Below the pieces are notes generated by a model, which worked only from the letters and a program-made list of their open reading frames with translations, had not been told where the DNA came from and did not search any database. From the NCBI GenBank assembly GCA_943789355.1, contig CALSTU010000004.1:186001-250000 (forward strand): DNA of 64,000 nucleotides. The letters are read 5' to 3'. The DNA comes from UBA7430 sp002478765. GTDB taxonomy: Bacteria; Bacteroidota; Bacteroidia; Flavobacteriales; UBA7430. The position numbers and the translations under genes were made by a program. This document shows positions 37,614-46,475 of the stretch, in pieces; positions within the stretch are counted from its first letter, which is position 1; each line of letters begins with the position of its first letter.

Positions 37614-38567
37614 TTAATAAACTTGTTCAACAACTTTAAGAATGTTGTTTCCTCTTCCCATCGTGTAATAATGTAGGCAAGGCGCACCAAATTCTATCAA
37701 CTCTTTCGACTGCTGCACAGCCCACTCAATTCCCAATTCGTACACGGCCTCGTTTGTTTTACATTTTAAAACTTCATCCACAAGGGTTTCTGGGTAATTG
37801 ATATGAAAAAACTGCGGTATTCTTTGCAATTGTTTTTTTGTAGCCAAGGGTTTTAGACCGGGGATGATTGGAACATTGATATCCATTTCTCGGCATTTTT
37901 TTACAAAATCAAAATACACCTGATTGTCAAAGAACATTTGGGTCACGATGTAATCTGCACCTTTGTCCACCTTTTCTTTTAAGTATTGTAAATCGGTCTT
38001 TTTATTTGGCGACTCAAAATGCTTTTCGGGATAAGCGGCTACGCCAATACAAAAATTGGTTTTGGCTGTGTTTTGAAGCTCATCATCCAAGTAGATTCCT
38101 TTGTTAAGGTTTACGACTTGTTCTAACAATTCACTGGCGAACTCATGACCATCGGGTTCCGGAACAAAAACACCTTCCGATTTCATCGCATCTCCACGAA
38201 GCACCAAAAGGTTATTTACACCTAAATAATCCAAATCAATCAAGGCGTTTTCGGTCTCCTCCTTGGTAAAACCTCCACAAATAATATGGGGTACCGTATC
38301 AACATTATACCGGTTGGTAATACCTGCGGCAATTCCTACTGTACCGGGGCGCTTTCTTACTTTTTGTTTTCTCAGCAAGCCGTTGGGTTGAGGAATGTAT
38401 TTATTCTCTTCTCGATGGTACGTGACGTTAATGAAAGAAGGATTGTATTCCATAAGGGGATCTAAAACCTCAAAAAGATCTTCGATTTTTTGGCCCTTTC
38501 GAGGGGGTAAAATCTCTAACGATAAGAGAGGTTTGTCGGATTGTTTGATGTGTTCTGTTATTTTCAT
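37614..38567 (-). CDS. metF: Methylenetetrahydrofolate reductase
   Basis: This 317-residue flavoprotein has the TIM-barrel features of MetF: LSLEILPPRKGQKIEDLFEVLDPL, FINVTYHREE, NLLVLRGD and KGADYIVTQMFFDN. It makes 5-methyltetrahydrofolate, the methyl donor for MetH. It starts 9 nt after the metH C-terminal gene and is the last gene of the SAM-riboswitch operon. Confidence 0.96.
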   Translation of the reverse strand: MKITEHIKQSDKPLLSLEILPPRKGQKIEDLFEVLDPLMEYNPSFINVTYHREENKYIPQPNGLLRKQKVRKRPGTVGIAAGITNRYNVDTVPHIICGGFTKEETENALIDLDYLGVNNLLVLRGDAMKSEGVFVPEPDGHEFASELLEQVVNLNKGIYLDDELQNTAKTNFCIGVAAYPEKHFESPNKKTDLQYLKEKVDKGADYIVTQMFFDNQVYFDFVKKCREMDINVPIIPGLKPLATKKQLQRIPQFFHINYPETLVDEVLKCKTNEAVYELGIEWAVQQSKELIEFGAPCLHYYTMGRGNNILKVVEQVY

Positions 38568-38576
38568 CTTCCTCTT

Positions 38577-41252
38577 TTAGTAGGCTAAGTTTGGCTGAAG
38601 TCTCCGTTCAGCAACCGCATGATTAATTTTTGATCTTTGAGCATAATCTGCTACTTGATCTTTTTGTATTCTTCCCAGTCCAAAATATTTTGCTTGTGGA
38701 TGCGCAAAATAAAATCCGGATACCGATGCTGCAGGGTACATTGCCAAAGATTCTGTTAAGGATATCCCGATCTCTTTCTCTACATTTAGAAGATTCCAAA
38801 TGACTTCTTTTTGGTGGTGGTCTGGGCATGCCGGATAACCCGGTGCCGGGCGTATCCCTTTGTAAGATTCTCGTATCAGGTCGTCGTTGCTTAAATGTTC
38901 TTCCGTTGCATAGCCCCAGTATTCTTTCCGCAAGTATTCATGAAGGTATTCTGCCGTAGCTTCAGCCAATCGGTCGGCTAGAGCTTTCACCATGATACTC
39001 TGATAGTCATCTTGCTCTTTTTCAAATCGCTCAATCCATTTCTCAATTCCCAAACCTGCTGTTACCGCAAAAGCTCCAATGTAATCTGCTCCGCATCCTT
39101 TGGGTTGAATGTAATCTGATAGGCAAACATTTGCTGCCTTTTTGCTCTTTTTACCTTGTTGCCTCAAACCAATGATCGTATCAACAACAGATGCTCTTTG
39201 CTCATCGTCGTATACTTCTATATCGTCATCGCCGACTTGGTTGGCCGGAAACACGCCCAAAACGGCTTTGGATTCTAAGCCATCCTTAGCAATAATTTCA
39301 TCCAACAGCGTAAGAGCATCCTGGTATAATTCTTGGGCTTGCGGACCAACAACCTCATCTTCTAAGATTTTTGGATACCTCCCGTGTAAATCCCATGTCT
39401 GGAAAAATGGCGTCCAATCGATGTAGTTTTTCAACCGTTCTAGGTCAATATTATGAATGGTTTTGGTTCCGATGTTTTTTGGAGTAATGACCGGGTTTTC
39501 ATCCCAGTCTAACAATACTTTATTGGCTCTAGCTCCCGCTATATCGGTAGATTTTTTTGTTTTGGAGTTGGCTTCAAATCGGGTTTTCAACGCCTCGTAC
39601 TCCGCTTTCGTATCGCGAATGATTTGTTCTGAATGATTTGGGTTCAATAGTTTGCTCACCAAGGGAATACTCAGAGAAGCATCCCCAACATGGAAGACGC
39701 CTTTTTGATATTTGGGCGCTATTTTTACTGCCGTGTGTACTCTAGAAGTGGTGGCTCCCCCAATCAACAAAGGAGTCGATAATTCTTGTCGATCCATTTC
39801 TTGTGCAATGCTCACCATCTCATCTAGCGATGGTGTTATTAGGCCGCTCAATCCAATAATATCTGCTTCTTCTTCTTTTGCACGCTCAAGAATTTTTTCC
39901 ATTGGAACCATAACCCCCAAATCAATTACGTCATAGTTGTTGCACGCAAGTACAACACCCACAATGTTTTTCCCAATGTCATGAACATCTCCCTTAACCG
40001 TAGCCAAAAGAATCTTACCAACCTTCTTATGCTGCTCATCTTTTCCTTCTTCAATGAAGGGTTGTAAATACGCCACCGCTTTTTTCATTACACGGGCACT
40101 TTTTACCACTTGCGGTAAAAACATTTTCCCACTTTCAAAGAGTTTCCCAACAACACCCATGCCGTCCATGAGAGGTCCTTCAATAACGTCTAATGGTTTT
40201 TCTAGAGCCACTCGAGCTTCCTCGGCATCCTCAACAATAAAGTCTGTAATTCCCCTTACTAAAGCATGCTCAATTCGCTTAGCTAAAGGCTCATTTCTCC
40301 ACAGAACCTCATCTTTCTTTTTATCTTTTCCTTGCCCAACAAAGGCCTCAGCCAAATCGACCAATCGTTCCGTCGCATCTTCCCTTCTGTTGAATAAAAC
40401 ATCTTCAACATGTTGCAGTAGTTTTGGGTCGATATCTTCATAAATTTCAATCAAATTGGGATTCACAATTCCCAAACGCATTCCATTTTTTGAGGCGTGA
40501 TACAGAAATGAAGCGTGCATCGCCTCTCGAACAATATTATTACCTCTAAAGGAAAAAGAAACATTACTTACGCCCCCACAAATATTAGCTCCCGGAAGGT
40601 TTTCTCTGATCCATTTTGTGGCCTTAAAAAAATCTAAGGCATAATTGTTATGTTCAGGAATTCCTGTTGCTACAGGAAATATGTTTGGATCAAAAATAAT
40701 ATCTGACGGCGAAAATTTTACAACTTCGACCAACACGGTATAGGCGCGCTGGCAAATTTCAATTCGACGCTCATAGGTATCCGCTTGCCCTTGTTCGTCA
40801 AAAGCCATGATGATCGCTGCGGCACCGTAACACTTAATTTTTTTAGCCTTTTCAATGAATGCTTCTTCGCCATCTTTCAGACTGATTGAATTGACGACAC
40901 CTTTACCCTGAAGGCACTGTAACCCGGCTTCGATGACCTCCCACTTTGAGCTGTCGACCATAATTGGGATGCGAGAGATGTCAGGTTCTGAGGCAATCAG
41001 ATTTAAGAAGTTTACCATACACTCTTTTGCCTCCAAAAGGGCATCGTCCATGTTGACGTCTAAAATCTGTGCACCTCCCTCTACCTGGTCTCTGGCAACG
41101 GCTAAAGCTTCTTCAAACTTTTCGTCCTTGATAAGCCTCAGAAACTTTTTTGAACCCGCTACATTGGTTCGCTCACCAACATTCACGAAATTGAGTGCAT
41201 CGTTTACTACGAGAGGTTCTAAACCGCTTAATGTTAAATGCTTTGTGCTCAT
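38577..41252 (-). CDS. metH: Methionine synthase, cobalamin-dependent, C-terminal part
   Basis: This 891-residue protein carries the last three modules of MetH: a pterin-binding domain (FVNVGERTNVAGSKKF), a B12-binding domain with the cobalt-ligand motif DVHDIGKNIVGVVLACNNY, and the SAM reactivation domain (YWGYATEE, YKGIRPAPGYPACPDHHQK). It transfers the methyl group from methyltetrahydrofolate to homocysteine together with the separately encoded N-terminal half. It overlaps that gene by 4 nt. Confidence 0.96.
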   Translation of the reverse strand: MSTKHLTLSGLEPLVVNDALNFVNVGERTNVAGSKKFLRLIKDEKFEEALAVARDQVEGGAQILDVNMDDALLEAKECMVNFLNLIASEPDISRIPIMVDSSKWEVIEAGLQCLQGKGVVNSISLKDGEEAFIEKAKKIKCYGAAAIIMAFDEQGQADTYERRIEICQRAYTVLVEVVKFSPSDIIFDPNIFPVATGIPEHNNYALDFFKATKWIRENLPGANICGGVSNVSFSFRGNNIVREAMHASFLYHASKNGMRLGIVNPNLIEIYEDIDPKLLQHVEDVLFNRREDATERLVDLAEAFVGQGKDKKKDEVLWRNEPLAKRIEHALVRGITDFIVEDAEEARVALEKPLDVIEGPLMDGMGVVGKLFESGKMFLPQVVKSARVMKKAVAYLQPFIEEGKDEQHKKVGKILLATVKGDVHDIGKNIVGVVLACNNYDVIDLGVMVPMEKILERAKEEEADIIGLSGLITPSLDEMVSIAQEMDRQELSTPLLIGGATTSRVHTAVKIAPKYQKGVFHVGDASLSIPLVSKLLNPNHSEQIIRDTKAEYEALKTRFEANSKTKKSTDIAGARANKVLLDWDENPVITPKNIGTKTIHNIDLERLKNYIDWTPFFQTWDLHGRYPKILEDEVVGPQAQELYQDALTLLDEIIAKDGLESKAVLGVFPANQVGDDDIEVYDDEQRASVVDTIIGLRQQGKKSKKAANVCLSDYIQPKGCGADYIGAFAVTAGLGIEKWIERFEKEQDDYQSIMVKALADRLAEATAEYLHEYLRKEYWGYATEEHLSNDDLIRESYKGIRPAPGYPACPDHHQKEVIWNLLNVEKEIGISLTESLAMYPAASVSGFYFAHPQAKYFGLGRIQKDQVADYAQRSKINHAVAERRLQPNLAY

Positions 41253-42250
41253 ACCTCTCGAGTTACGCTTTTCTTTCTTGGGTTATAGTTCGCTGCCATT
41301 TCTGCTATGGCCTCTATGTGTTCAGGAGTTGTACCGCAACAACCGCCTACTAGATTCAGTAAGCCCTGATCCAAGAAGGGCTTTAAGTATTCACACATCA
41401 ATTCAGGGCTTTCATCGTATTCACCAAAAGCATTTGGTAAACCTGCGTTAGGGTATACACTAATTGGCGAGCTGCTGATGGATGAAAGACTCCGAATATG
41501 GGGCAGCAATTGTTCAGCCCCTAAAGCACAATTTAAACCGATACTAAAAATAGGAAGGTGGGACAGAGAAATGTAAAAAGCCTCTACTGTTTGCCCGGAT
41601 AACGTTCGCCCACTGGCATCGGTAATCGTTCCTGAAATCATGATGGGTAACTTTACATTCAAGTCCTCAAAAACTGTTTCAACAGCAAATAATGCGGCCT
41701 TGGCATTTAGCGTGTCAAAGATGGTTTCAATGAGAAGAAGGTCGACGCCTCCGGCTATTAAAGCACTAACTTGCTCGGAATACGCTTCTACCAAATCATT
41801 AAATGAAACGGCTCTATATCCGGGTCTGTTTACATCAGGAGATAAAGACGCTGTTCGATTTGTAGGTCCAATCGCACCGGCCACAAATCTGGGCTTATCA
41901 GGATTGGTCTTTGTAAATTCCGTCGTTACCTCCTTCGCGATTTTAGCCGAGTGATAATTGATGTCGTAAACTGAAGACTCTAGAGCATAATCGGCTTGTG
42001 CGATCCGGGTACCACTAAACGTATTTGTTTCAATGATATCTGCTCCTGCCTCAAGATATTGTGCATGAATTTCTTTGATAATTTCTGGCCGAGTTAAAGA
42101 CAACAAATCATTGTTTCCTTTCAAAGGGCTTGAGTGCTCGTCAAACCAACCGAGCCTGTAATCTTCTTCTTCAAGACCGTAGCCTTGAATCATGGTTCCC
42201 ATGCCGCCATCCAAAATAAGGATTCGTTTATGTATAAGTTCTTCTAGCAA
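41249..42250 (-). CDS. metH: Homocysteine S-methyltransferase domain (N-terminal half of split MetH)
   Basis: This protein carries the homocysteine-binding module of MetH: LILDGGMGTMIQGYGLEEEDYR, ETNTFSGTRIAQADY and the zinc-binding cysteines in GLNCALGAEQ and VGGCCGTTPEHI. The frame is open to an ATG at 42322, which would overlap metZ by 53 nt. A TTG at 42250 starts 19 nt after the metZ stop and places the start just before the conserved domain, so it is preferred. In many bacteria this is one chain with the 891-residue part. Confidence 0.88.
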   Translation of the reverse strand: MLEELIHKRILILDGGMGTMIQGYGLEEEDYRLGWFDEHSSPLKGNNDLLSLTRPEIIKEIHAQYLEAGADIIETNTFSGTRIAQADYALESSVYDINYHSAKIAKEVTTEFTKTNPDKPRFVAGAIGPTNRTASLSPDVNRPGYRAVSFNDLVEAYSEQVSALIAGGVDLLLIETIFDTLNAKAALFAVETVFEDLNVKLPIMISGTITDASGRTLSGQTVEAFYISLSHLPIFSIGLNCALGAEQLLPHIRSLSSISSSPISVYPNAGLPNAFGEYDESPELMCEYLKPFLDQGLLNLVGGCCGTTPEHIEAIAEMAANYNPRKKSVTREV

Positions 42251-42269
42251 GATCTCGTTGTTGTTGACG

Positions 42270-43451
42270 TTATTTTTCCTTTGATTTCTCGAGTGCTGTA
42301 TCGATGTCTTTGATGATGTCATCGATATGCTCCAACCCTACGGACACACGAATGAGCCCCTGCTTTATGCCAACCTCTAGTCGCTCTTCTTCGGTTAAAC
42401 GGGCATGGGTTGTAGAAGCTGGGTGTGTTACTATCGTTCTGCTATCTCCTAAATTGGCCGTTAATGAAGCCAATTCAACCGCATTCAAAAACCGTTTTCC
42501 AGCCTCAATTCCTCCCTTGATGATAAAGCTTAAAATACCGCCACCCTGCGTCATTTGTTTGCGCGCAATTTCATACTGAGGATGTGACGGTAAAAAAGGA
42601 TATCGTACGGCCTCAACATTTGGATGGTCTTCCAAAAATTGGGATAGTTTGGTCGCATTATCACTGTGCCGGTCCATTCTTAAGGCAAGGGTCTCCAAGC
42701 TTTTCGAAAGAATCCATGCGTTGAAAGGAGATAGCGAGGGTCCGGAGTGTCTTGCAAAGGCTTTAACTTCGTCTATGATCTCTTTAGATCCCAGGATAAC
42801 CCCACCTAAAACACGCCCCTGTCCATCCATATATTTCGTAGCTGAGTGAACGACAATATGTGCACCGAAATCTATAGGCTTTTGTATGTACGACGTTGCA
42901 AAACAATTGTCGACGATGAGAAGTATGCCGTGCTTTTTAGCCAGTTTGCCCAAATACTCAAGATCGATGATGTCAATTCCCGGATTTGAAGGTGTTTCGA
43001 CAAAAAGAGCCTTCGTATTCTTCTGAATAGCTGCCTCCCAATCGTCTTGCTGATTGGCATCCACATACGTGTGGTTGATGTTCCATTTGGGGAAAACCTT
43101 GGTAAACAATATGTGAGAAGAACCAAAAACCGATCGGCAAGAAACCACATGGTCTCCACTTTGAAGTATACTCGCTAGTGTTGTAAACACTGCGGCCATA
43201 CCTGTCGCTGTTGCCCAACCCGCCTCGGCTCCTTCCATCAAAGCTACTTTATCTATAAATTCTGTAGTGGTAGGATTTGAAAATCTCGAATAGATGTTTC
43301 CTTCGACTTCATCAGAAAACATTGATCGCATCTGTTCTGCGTCGTCAAAGACAAAGCTTGATGTTAGGTGAAGCGGTGTTGAATGCTCATTAAACTGGGA
43401 CCGTTCCGTCTGAGTTTTAATGGCTAATGTTTCAAATTTTTGAGTACTCAT
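42270..43451 (-). CDS. metZ: O-succinylhomoserine/O-acetylhomoserine sulfhydrylase (MetZ-like)
   Basis: This 393-residue PLP enzyme of the Cys/Met metabolism family has the lysine Schiff-base motif in VVHSATKYMDGQGRVLGG and the start ETLAIKTQTERSQFNEHSTPLHLTSSFVF typical of MetZ. It would make homocysteine directly from activated homoserine and sulfide. Cystathionine gamma-synthase is the main alternative, but no cystathionine beta-lyase is present here. It lies 3 nt after the OsmC gene. Confidence 0.85.
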   Translation of the reverse strand: MSTQKFETLAIKTQTERSQFNEHSTPLHLTSSFVFDDAEQMRSMFSDEVEGNIYSRFSNPTTTEFIDKVALMEGAEAGWATATGMAAVFTTLASILQSGDHVVSCRSVFGSSHILFTKVFPKWNINHTYVDANQQDDWEAAIQKNTKALFVETPSNPGIDIIDLEYLGKLAKKHGILLIVDNCFATSYIQKPIDFGAHIVVHSATKYMDGQGRVLGGVILGSKEIIDEVKAFARHSGPSLSPFNAWILSKSLETLALRMDRHSDNATKLSQFLEDHPNVEAVRYPFLPSHPQYEIARKQMTQGGGILSFIIKGGIEAGKRFLNAVELASLTANLGDSRTIVTHPASTTHARLTEEERLEVGIKQGLIRVSVGLEHIDDIIKDIDTALEKSKEK

Positions 43452-43454
43452 CTT

Positions 43455-43871
43455 CTAGTGATTTCTAATTTCAAAAGTATAGGTTATGTCGGCAGTCGGT
43501 TCTAAAATTTTTGCCACTGAGCAATATTTTTCAAGAGACAGCTCAATACTTTTTATTACTTTTTTTTCCTTCAGATCCCCCCACAAAATAAAGTGAAGGT
43601 TAATTTTTTTGAATAACGAGGGAACGGCATCCTCTCGGTCCGCCGTAATCTGTACCTTAAAATCCTCCAGCTCTTGTTTCTGCTTTTTTAAAATCAAGCC
43701 GATGTCTATACTACTGCAACCGCCTAAAGCCATAAGTAAAAGATCCATCGGTCGTGTACCTTTATTTTCTCCACCAACTTTGGGACTGGCGTCAATTTGA
43801 ACCTTCTGGAGGGTCGAATCTGTGGCTTCAAAATGAAAAGCTTTATTCTTTCTTACAAGTTCTATATTCAT
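43455..43871 (-). CDS. OsmC family protein
   Basis: This 138-residue protein has the OsmC fold motifs, including PMDLLLMALGGCSSIDIGLIL with the conserved peroxidatic-type cysteine and a second cysteine in LEKYCSVAKIL. OsmC/Ohr proteins reduce organic peroxides using thiols; a role in this methionine operon is unexplained, but OsmC next to metX or metZ is common in Bacteroidetes. It lies 19 nt after metX. Confidence 0.88.
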   Translation of the reverse strand: MNIELVRKNKAFHFEATDSTLQKVQIDASPKVGGENKGTRPMDLLLMALGGCSSIDIGLILKKQKQELEDFKVQITADREDAVPSLFKKINLHFILWGDLKEKKVIKSIELSLEKYCSVAKILEPTADITYTFEIRNH

Positions 43872-43890
43872 AACAATCGATTTGGGCGTC

Positions 43891-44895
43891 TTATAAATAT
43901 TTGCGAATTACCTCAGTCAAAGCAGGAGTCTCAATCAAAAAACCATCATGTCCGTAAAGAGAATCTATCTCAGCATAAGTGGCTTCGTTTACGTGTTCTG
44001 TAATTAACTTTGATTCCTCTACAGGAAACAAAATATCTGAACTCAAACCCACCACCAAAGTCTTTGCCCGGATGCTTCCCAATGCTTTCTCAAGAGTACC
44101 TCTTCCTTCAGAAACATCGTGGTTGTCCATAGCTACAGATAAGGTCCAGTAGGAGTACGCATTAAAACGTTTCGCTAGTTTTTCTCCCTGATACTGCTGA
44201 TATGCTGAGGCTTTATGTCCGCCTGTCTCTGAGCGACCTTCTTGGGTTGCCTGATAGGTTTTGTAATTTCTATAGCTCAAAAGAGCGACCGCTCTTGCTG
44301 TTTTCATTCCTTGAATTCCAGCATCGGACGCTTCTTGGCCCCAAGTACTGTCGGAAGCTATGGCCAATCGTTGCGTCTCATTGAAAGCAATCCCCCAAGG
44401 CGAATGCTTAGCATTGGATGCTATTACGACCAAATTTTCAATATTATCTGGCTCGATGATCGACCACTCTATAGCCTGTTGACCTCCAATAGAGCCTCCT
44501 ATGAGCGTATTGATTTTTTCAATTCCTAAATCTTTTCTCAACAGGATTAAAGAATGTGCAATGTCTCGGATAGAAGTTTGAGGAAAACTCCCATAATAAG
44601 GTCTGCCGGTTTTCGGATTGATCGATAATGGTCCGGTAGAACCGTAATGAGATCCAAGCACATTTACACAAATGATAAAGTGTTTTTCAGGATCGTAAAT
44701 TTTGCCTTCACCAATGAGTCCACTCCACCAATCAGACACTTCAGAGTTTGCTGTAAGTGCATGGCAGACCCAGATCACATTATCTCGATTCGCGTTAAGG
44801 CTCCCCAAAGTCGAATAACTCAGCTCTACTTGAGCCAGAGAACCTCCAAACTGTAATGGGAATTCCTGTTCGTATGTGAAAATTTTATGATTCAT
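43891..44895 (-). CDS. metX: Homoserine O-acetyltransferase (MetX family)
   Basis: This 334-residue alpha/beta-hydrolase fold enzyme has the nucleophile in LIGGSIGGQQAIEW, the HALTANSEVSDWW oxyanion region, the VGLSSDILFPVEES strand with the catalytic Asp, and the final YGHDGFLIE histidine. It activates homoserine for the MetZ reaction. Acetyl versus succinyl specificity cannot be read safely. It is the first gene of the operon, about 215 nt downstream of the SAM riboswitch terminator. Confidence 0.93.
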   Translation of the reverse strand: MNHKIFTYEQEFPLQFGGSLAQVELSYSTLGSLNANRDNVIWVCHALTANSEVSDWWSGLIGEGKIYDPEKHFIICVNVLGSHYGSTGPLSINPKTGRPYYGSFPQTSIRDIAHSLILLRKDLGIEKINTLIGGSIGGQQAIEWSIIEPDNIENLVVIASNAKHSPWGIAFNETQRLAIASDSTWGQEASDAGIQGMKTARAVALLSYRNYKTYQATQEGRSETGGHKASAYQQYQGEKLAKRFNAYSYWTLSVAMDNHDVSEGRGTLEKALGSIRAKTLVVGLSSDILFPVEESKLITEHVNEATYAEIDSLYGHDGFLIETPALTEVIRKYL

Positions 44896-45052
44896 GATAA
44901 ATGGTATGGCTAGTGTTGTTTTCTACGTTTAAGTATTTACTTTTTGGCACCTGATTAAGGTAGCGCATAGAAACCACTATCAACACTGTATAGGTTGATT
45001 TTAGTCGATTAAAAATAGACTTTAACGGAAATAAAAAAGCATCTTTTTTCAT
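44885..45052 (-). CDS. Possible small ORF between riboswitch and metX
   Basis: An ATG at 45052 opens a 55-codon frame that overlaps the metX start by 11 nt (it ends HESTOP at CATGAATCATAA). The product is basic with a short hydrophobic patch (TYTVLIVVSMRYL). It has no recognised family, and could be chance. The frame can be extended upstream to 45157, but that would run through the riboswitch terminator. Confidence 0.25.
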   Translation of the reverse strand: MKKDAFLFPLKSIFNRLKSTYTVLIVVSMRYLNQVPKSKYLNVENNTSHTIYHES

Positions 45053-45110
45053 GACTTCTAGTCTTTTTGAAAAGAGAAACTGATTCAGATAATAAGATAT
45101 ATCAGGGGAT

Positions 45111-45143
45111 AAAAAAATCTCTCCCGATAAGTCAGAAGAGATT
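45111..45143 (-). terminator. Riboswitch-controlled intrinsic terminator
   Basis: On the minus strand AATCTCTTC pairs with GGGAGAGATT (7 bp plus a wobble and a G-C) and a run of T's follows. It lies about 30 nt after the SAM-I aptamer and before metX, where an expression platform is expected. Confidence 0.8.
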
Positions 45144-45172
45144 GGTTTGCAAAGCATTTGCTTCTCGTCGTC

Positions 45173-45267
45173 CTTATTTTCCCTCTTTCGAGGTAGGATT
45201 TAGCACCTTGTCTTTCGACGGGTTGCTAAGGTTTCGTTGGGCCTGTCCCTCCACCTTTCTGAATAAG
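45173..45267 (-). promoter_or_regulatory. SAM-I (S-box) riboswitch
   Basis: The 95-nt element has the conserved S-box core: P1 CTTATT / AATAAG, the kink-turn strand GGTGGAGGGACAGGCCC, then CGAAACC, GCAACC and GGTGCTAAATCCTACC. It binds S-adenosylmethionine, which should favour the terminator at 45111-45143 and turn down metX-osmC-metZ-metH-metF. Confidence 0.95.
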
Positions 45268-45292
45268 TTTACTCGTTTTGTTAAACGTTATG

Positions 45293-45324
45293 CAAATATA
45301 CAGCTAGAATCGATTAAAATCCAA
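45293..45324 (-). promoter_or_regulatory. Promoter of the methionine operon
   Basis: Minus-strand TATATTTG (45300-45293) fits the TAnnTTTG -7 element, and TTG (45324-45322) lies 21 nt upstream as the -33 element. Transcription should start about 20 nt before the SAM-I aptamer. Confidence 0.75.
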
Positions 45325-45426
45325 GCATTTGTATATTTATTTATGTTGTCATTGCATCACCTGCGATAGGCAGCAGCAACAATAGGTTTTTTATCGATGA
45401 TTTCTTAAATCGACGATTTAATCAAA

Positions 45427-46470
45427 TTACTTTTCCCAAGTATTCGCTCCAGCCAACAACTTGTTGAGGTCTGGTGCTCCCTTAAGTTCTACTTCTTGAG
45501 CCAGCTGTTGGTTAAGACCTTCTTCATAGGTGCCTCTTTCTTCTTGATAAAAAATACCAAATGGACGTGGGCGCGCATCGATATCAGACGAATTATCTTC
45601 AAAGAAGCGTACTAGAATATTTGCTTTGTTTCGATCTGACTCGTCATGAATCCATAAATCATCTATGCTAACATTAGGGTCTTTAAGCGAAACAATTTTT
45701 GCATGGAATCCATCAAGAACAATTCCCTTGTCTTGCTCTGCACCAAATATGAGCGGCTTACCATGCTCAAGATACACGCTGTTGTCTTTCTTGTTCGTCT
45801 TGTCTGTAAACGTAGAGAATGCTCCGTCATTAAAAATGTTACAGTTCTGATAAATTTCTACCAAAGAAGTCCCTTGATGACGCTCTGCACGAAGCAGAAT
45901 TTCTTTCAAGTGTTTTGGTTCTCTATCTATAGAACGTGCAATAAACGTGGCATCAGCTCCGAGGCTTAAAGCTAATGGATTGAATGGGTGATCCAAAGAG
46001 CCTACCGGTGTTGACTTTGTCTTTTTCCCCAATTCAGAAGTTGGTGAGTACTGCCCTTTTGTTAAACCGTAAATCTGATTATTAAAGAGCAAAATATTCA
46101 CATTGAAGTTCCGTCTCAAAAGGTGAATAAAATGATTCCCTCCAATAGCCAAAGAATCTCCATCTCCCGTGATAATCCAAACGCTTAACTCGGGACGAGA
46201 AGCCTTTAAACCGCTGGCAACCGCTGTGGCTCGACCATGAATTGAATGCATTCCATAGGTGTTCATATAATACGGAAACCGAGAAGAACATCCGATACCT
46301 GATATAAAAACGATGTCTTCCTTAGGAATTCCCAATTCGGGCATCACGCTTTGTACCTGTTTCAGAATGGAGTAGTCTCCACAACCTGGGCACCATCTAA
46401 TGTCTTGATCACTAGAAAAATCTTTTGCAGTCAATTTTTTTTGATTGCTATCTTTTAAAACTTCAAGCAT
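45427..46470 (-). CDS. 2-oxoacid:ferredoxin oxidoreductase subunit beta
   Basis: This 347-residue TPP-binding subunit begins with DIRWCPGCGDYSILKQVQ and carries the TPP motif GDGDSLAIGGNHFIHLLRRN followed by LLFNNQIYGLTKGQ. Together with the alpha subunit it oxidises a 2-oxoacid (most likely 2-oxoglutarate) with CoA and reduces ferredoxin. It starts 5 nt after the alpha gene and is the last gene of the cysteine operon. Reduced ferredoxin could feed sulfite reductase. Confidence 0.93.
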   Translation of the reverse strand: MLEVLKDSNQKKLTAKDFSSDQDIRWCPGCGDYSILKQVQSVMPELGIPKEDIVFISGIGCSSRFPYYMNTYGMHSIHGRATAVASGLKASRPELSVWIITGDGDSLAIGGNHFIHLLRRNFNVNILLFNNQIYGLTKGQYSPTSELGKKTKSTPVGSLDHPFNPLALSLGADATFIARSIDREPKHLKEILLRAERHQGTSLVEIYQNCNIFNDGAFSTFTDKTNKKDNSVYLEHGKPLIFGAEQDKGIVLDGFHAKIVSLKDPNVSIDDLWIHDESDRNKANILVRFFEDNSSDIDARPRPFGIFYQEERGTYEEGLNQQLAQEVELKGAPDLNKLLAGANTWEK

Positions 46471-46475
46471 GAAAT

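Noticed and set aside
40933..41451. 172-codon open frame on the plus strand
   Set aside because: It lies antisense to the two metH genes, which have clear catalytic motifs; its translation is low-complexity Ser/Thr-rich text of the kind produced opposite real genes.
44885..45157. Extended 90-codon version of the small frame before metX
   Set aside because: It would start inside the riboswitch expression platform and run through the terminator hairpin; only the part from the ATG at 45052 is considered possible.
45067..45369. 100-codon plus-strand frame opposite the SAM riboswitch
   Set aside because: It covers the riboswitch and its promoter on the other strand, whose conserved bases are fully explained by the aptamer.
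45374..45421. Imperfect inverted repeat (ATCGATGATTT / AAATCGACGAT) after korB
   Set aside because: The stem has two adjacent mismatches and is followed by A's, not T's, on the korB strand, so it is a poor terminator.
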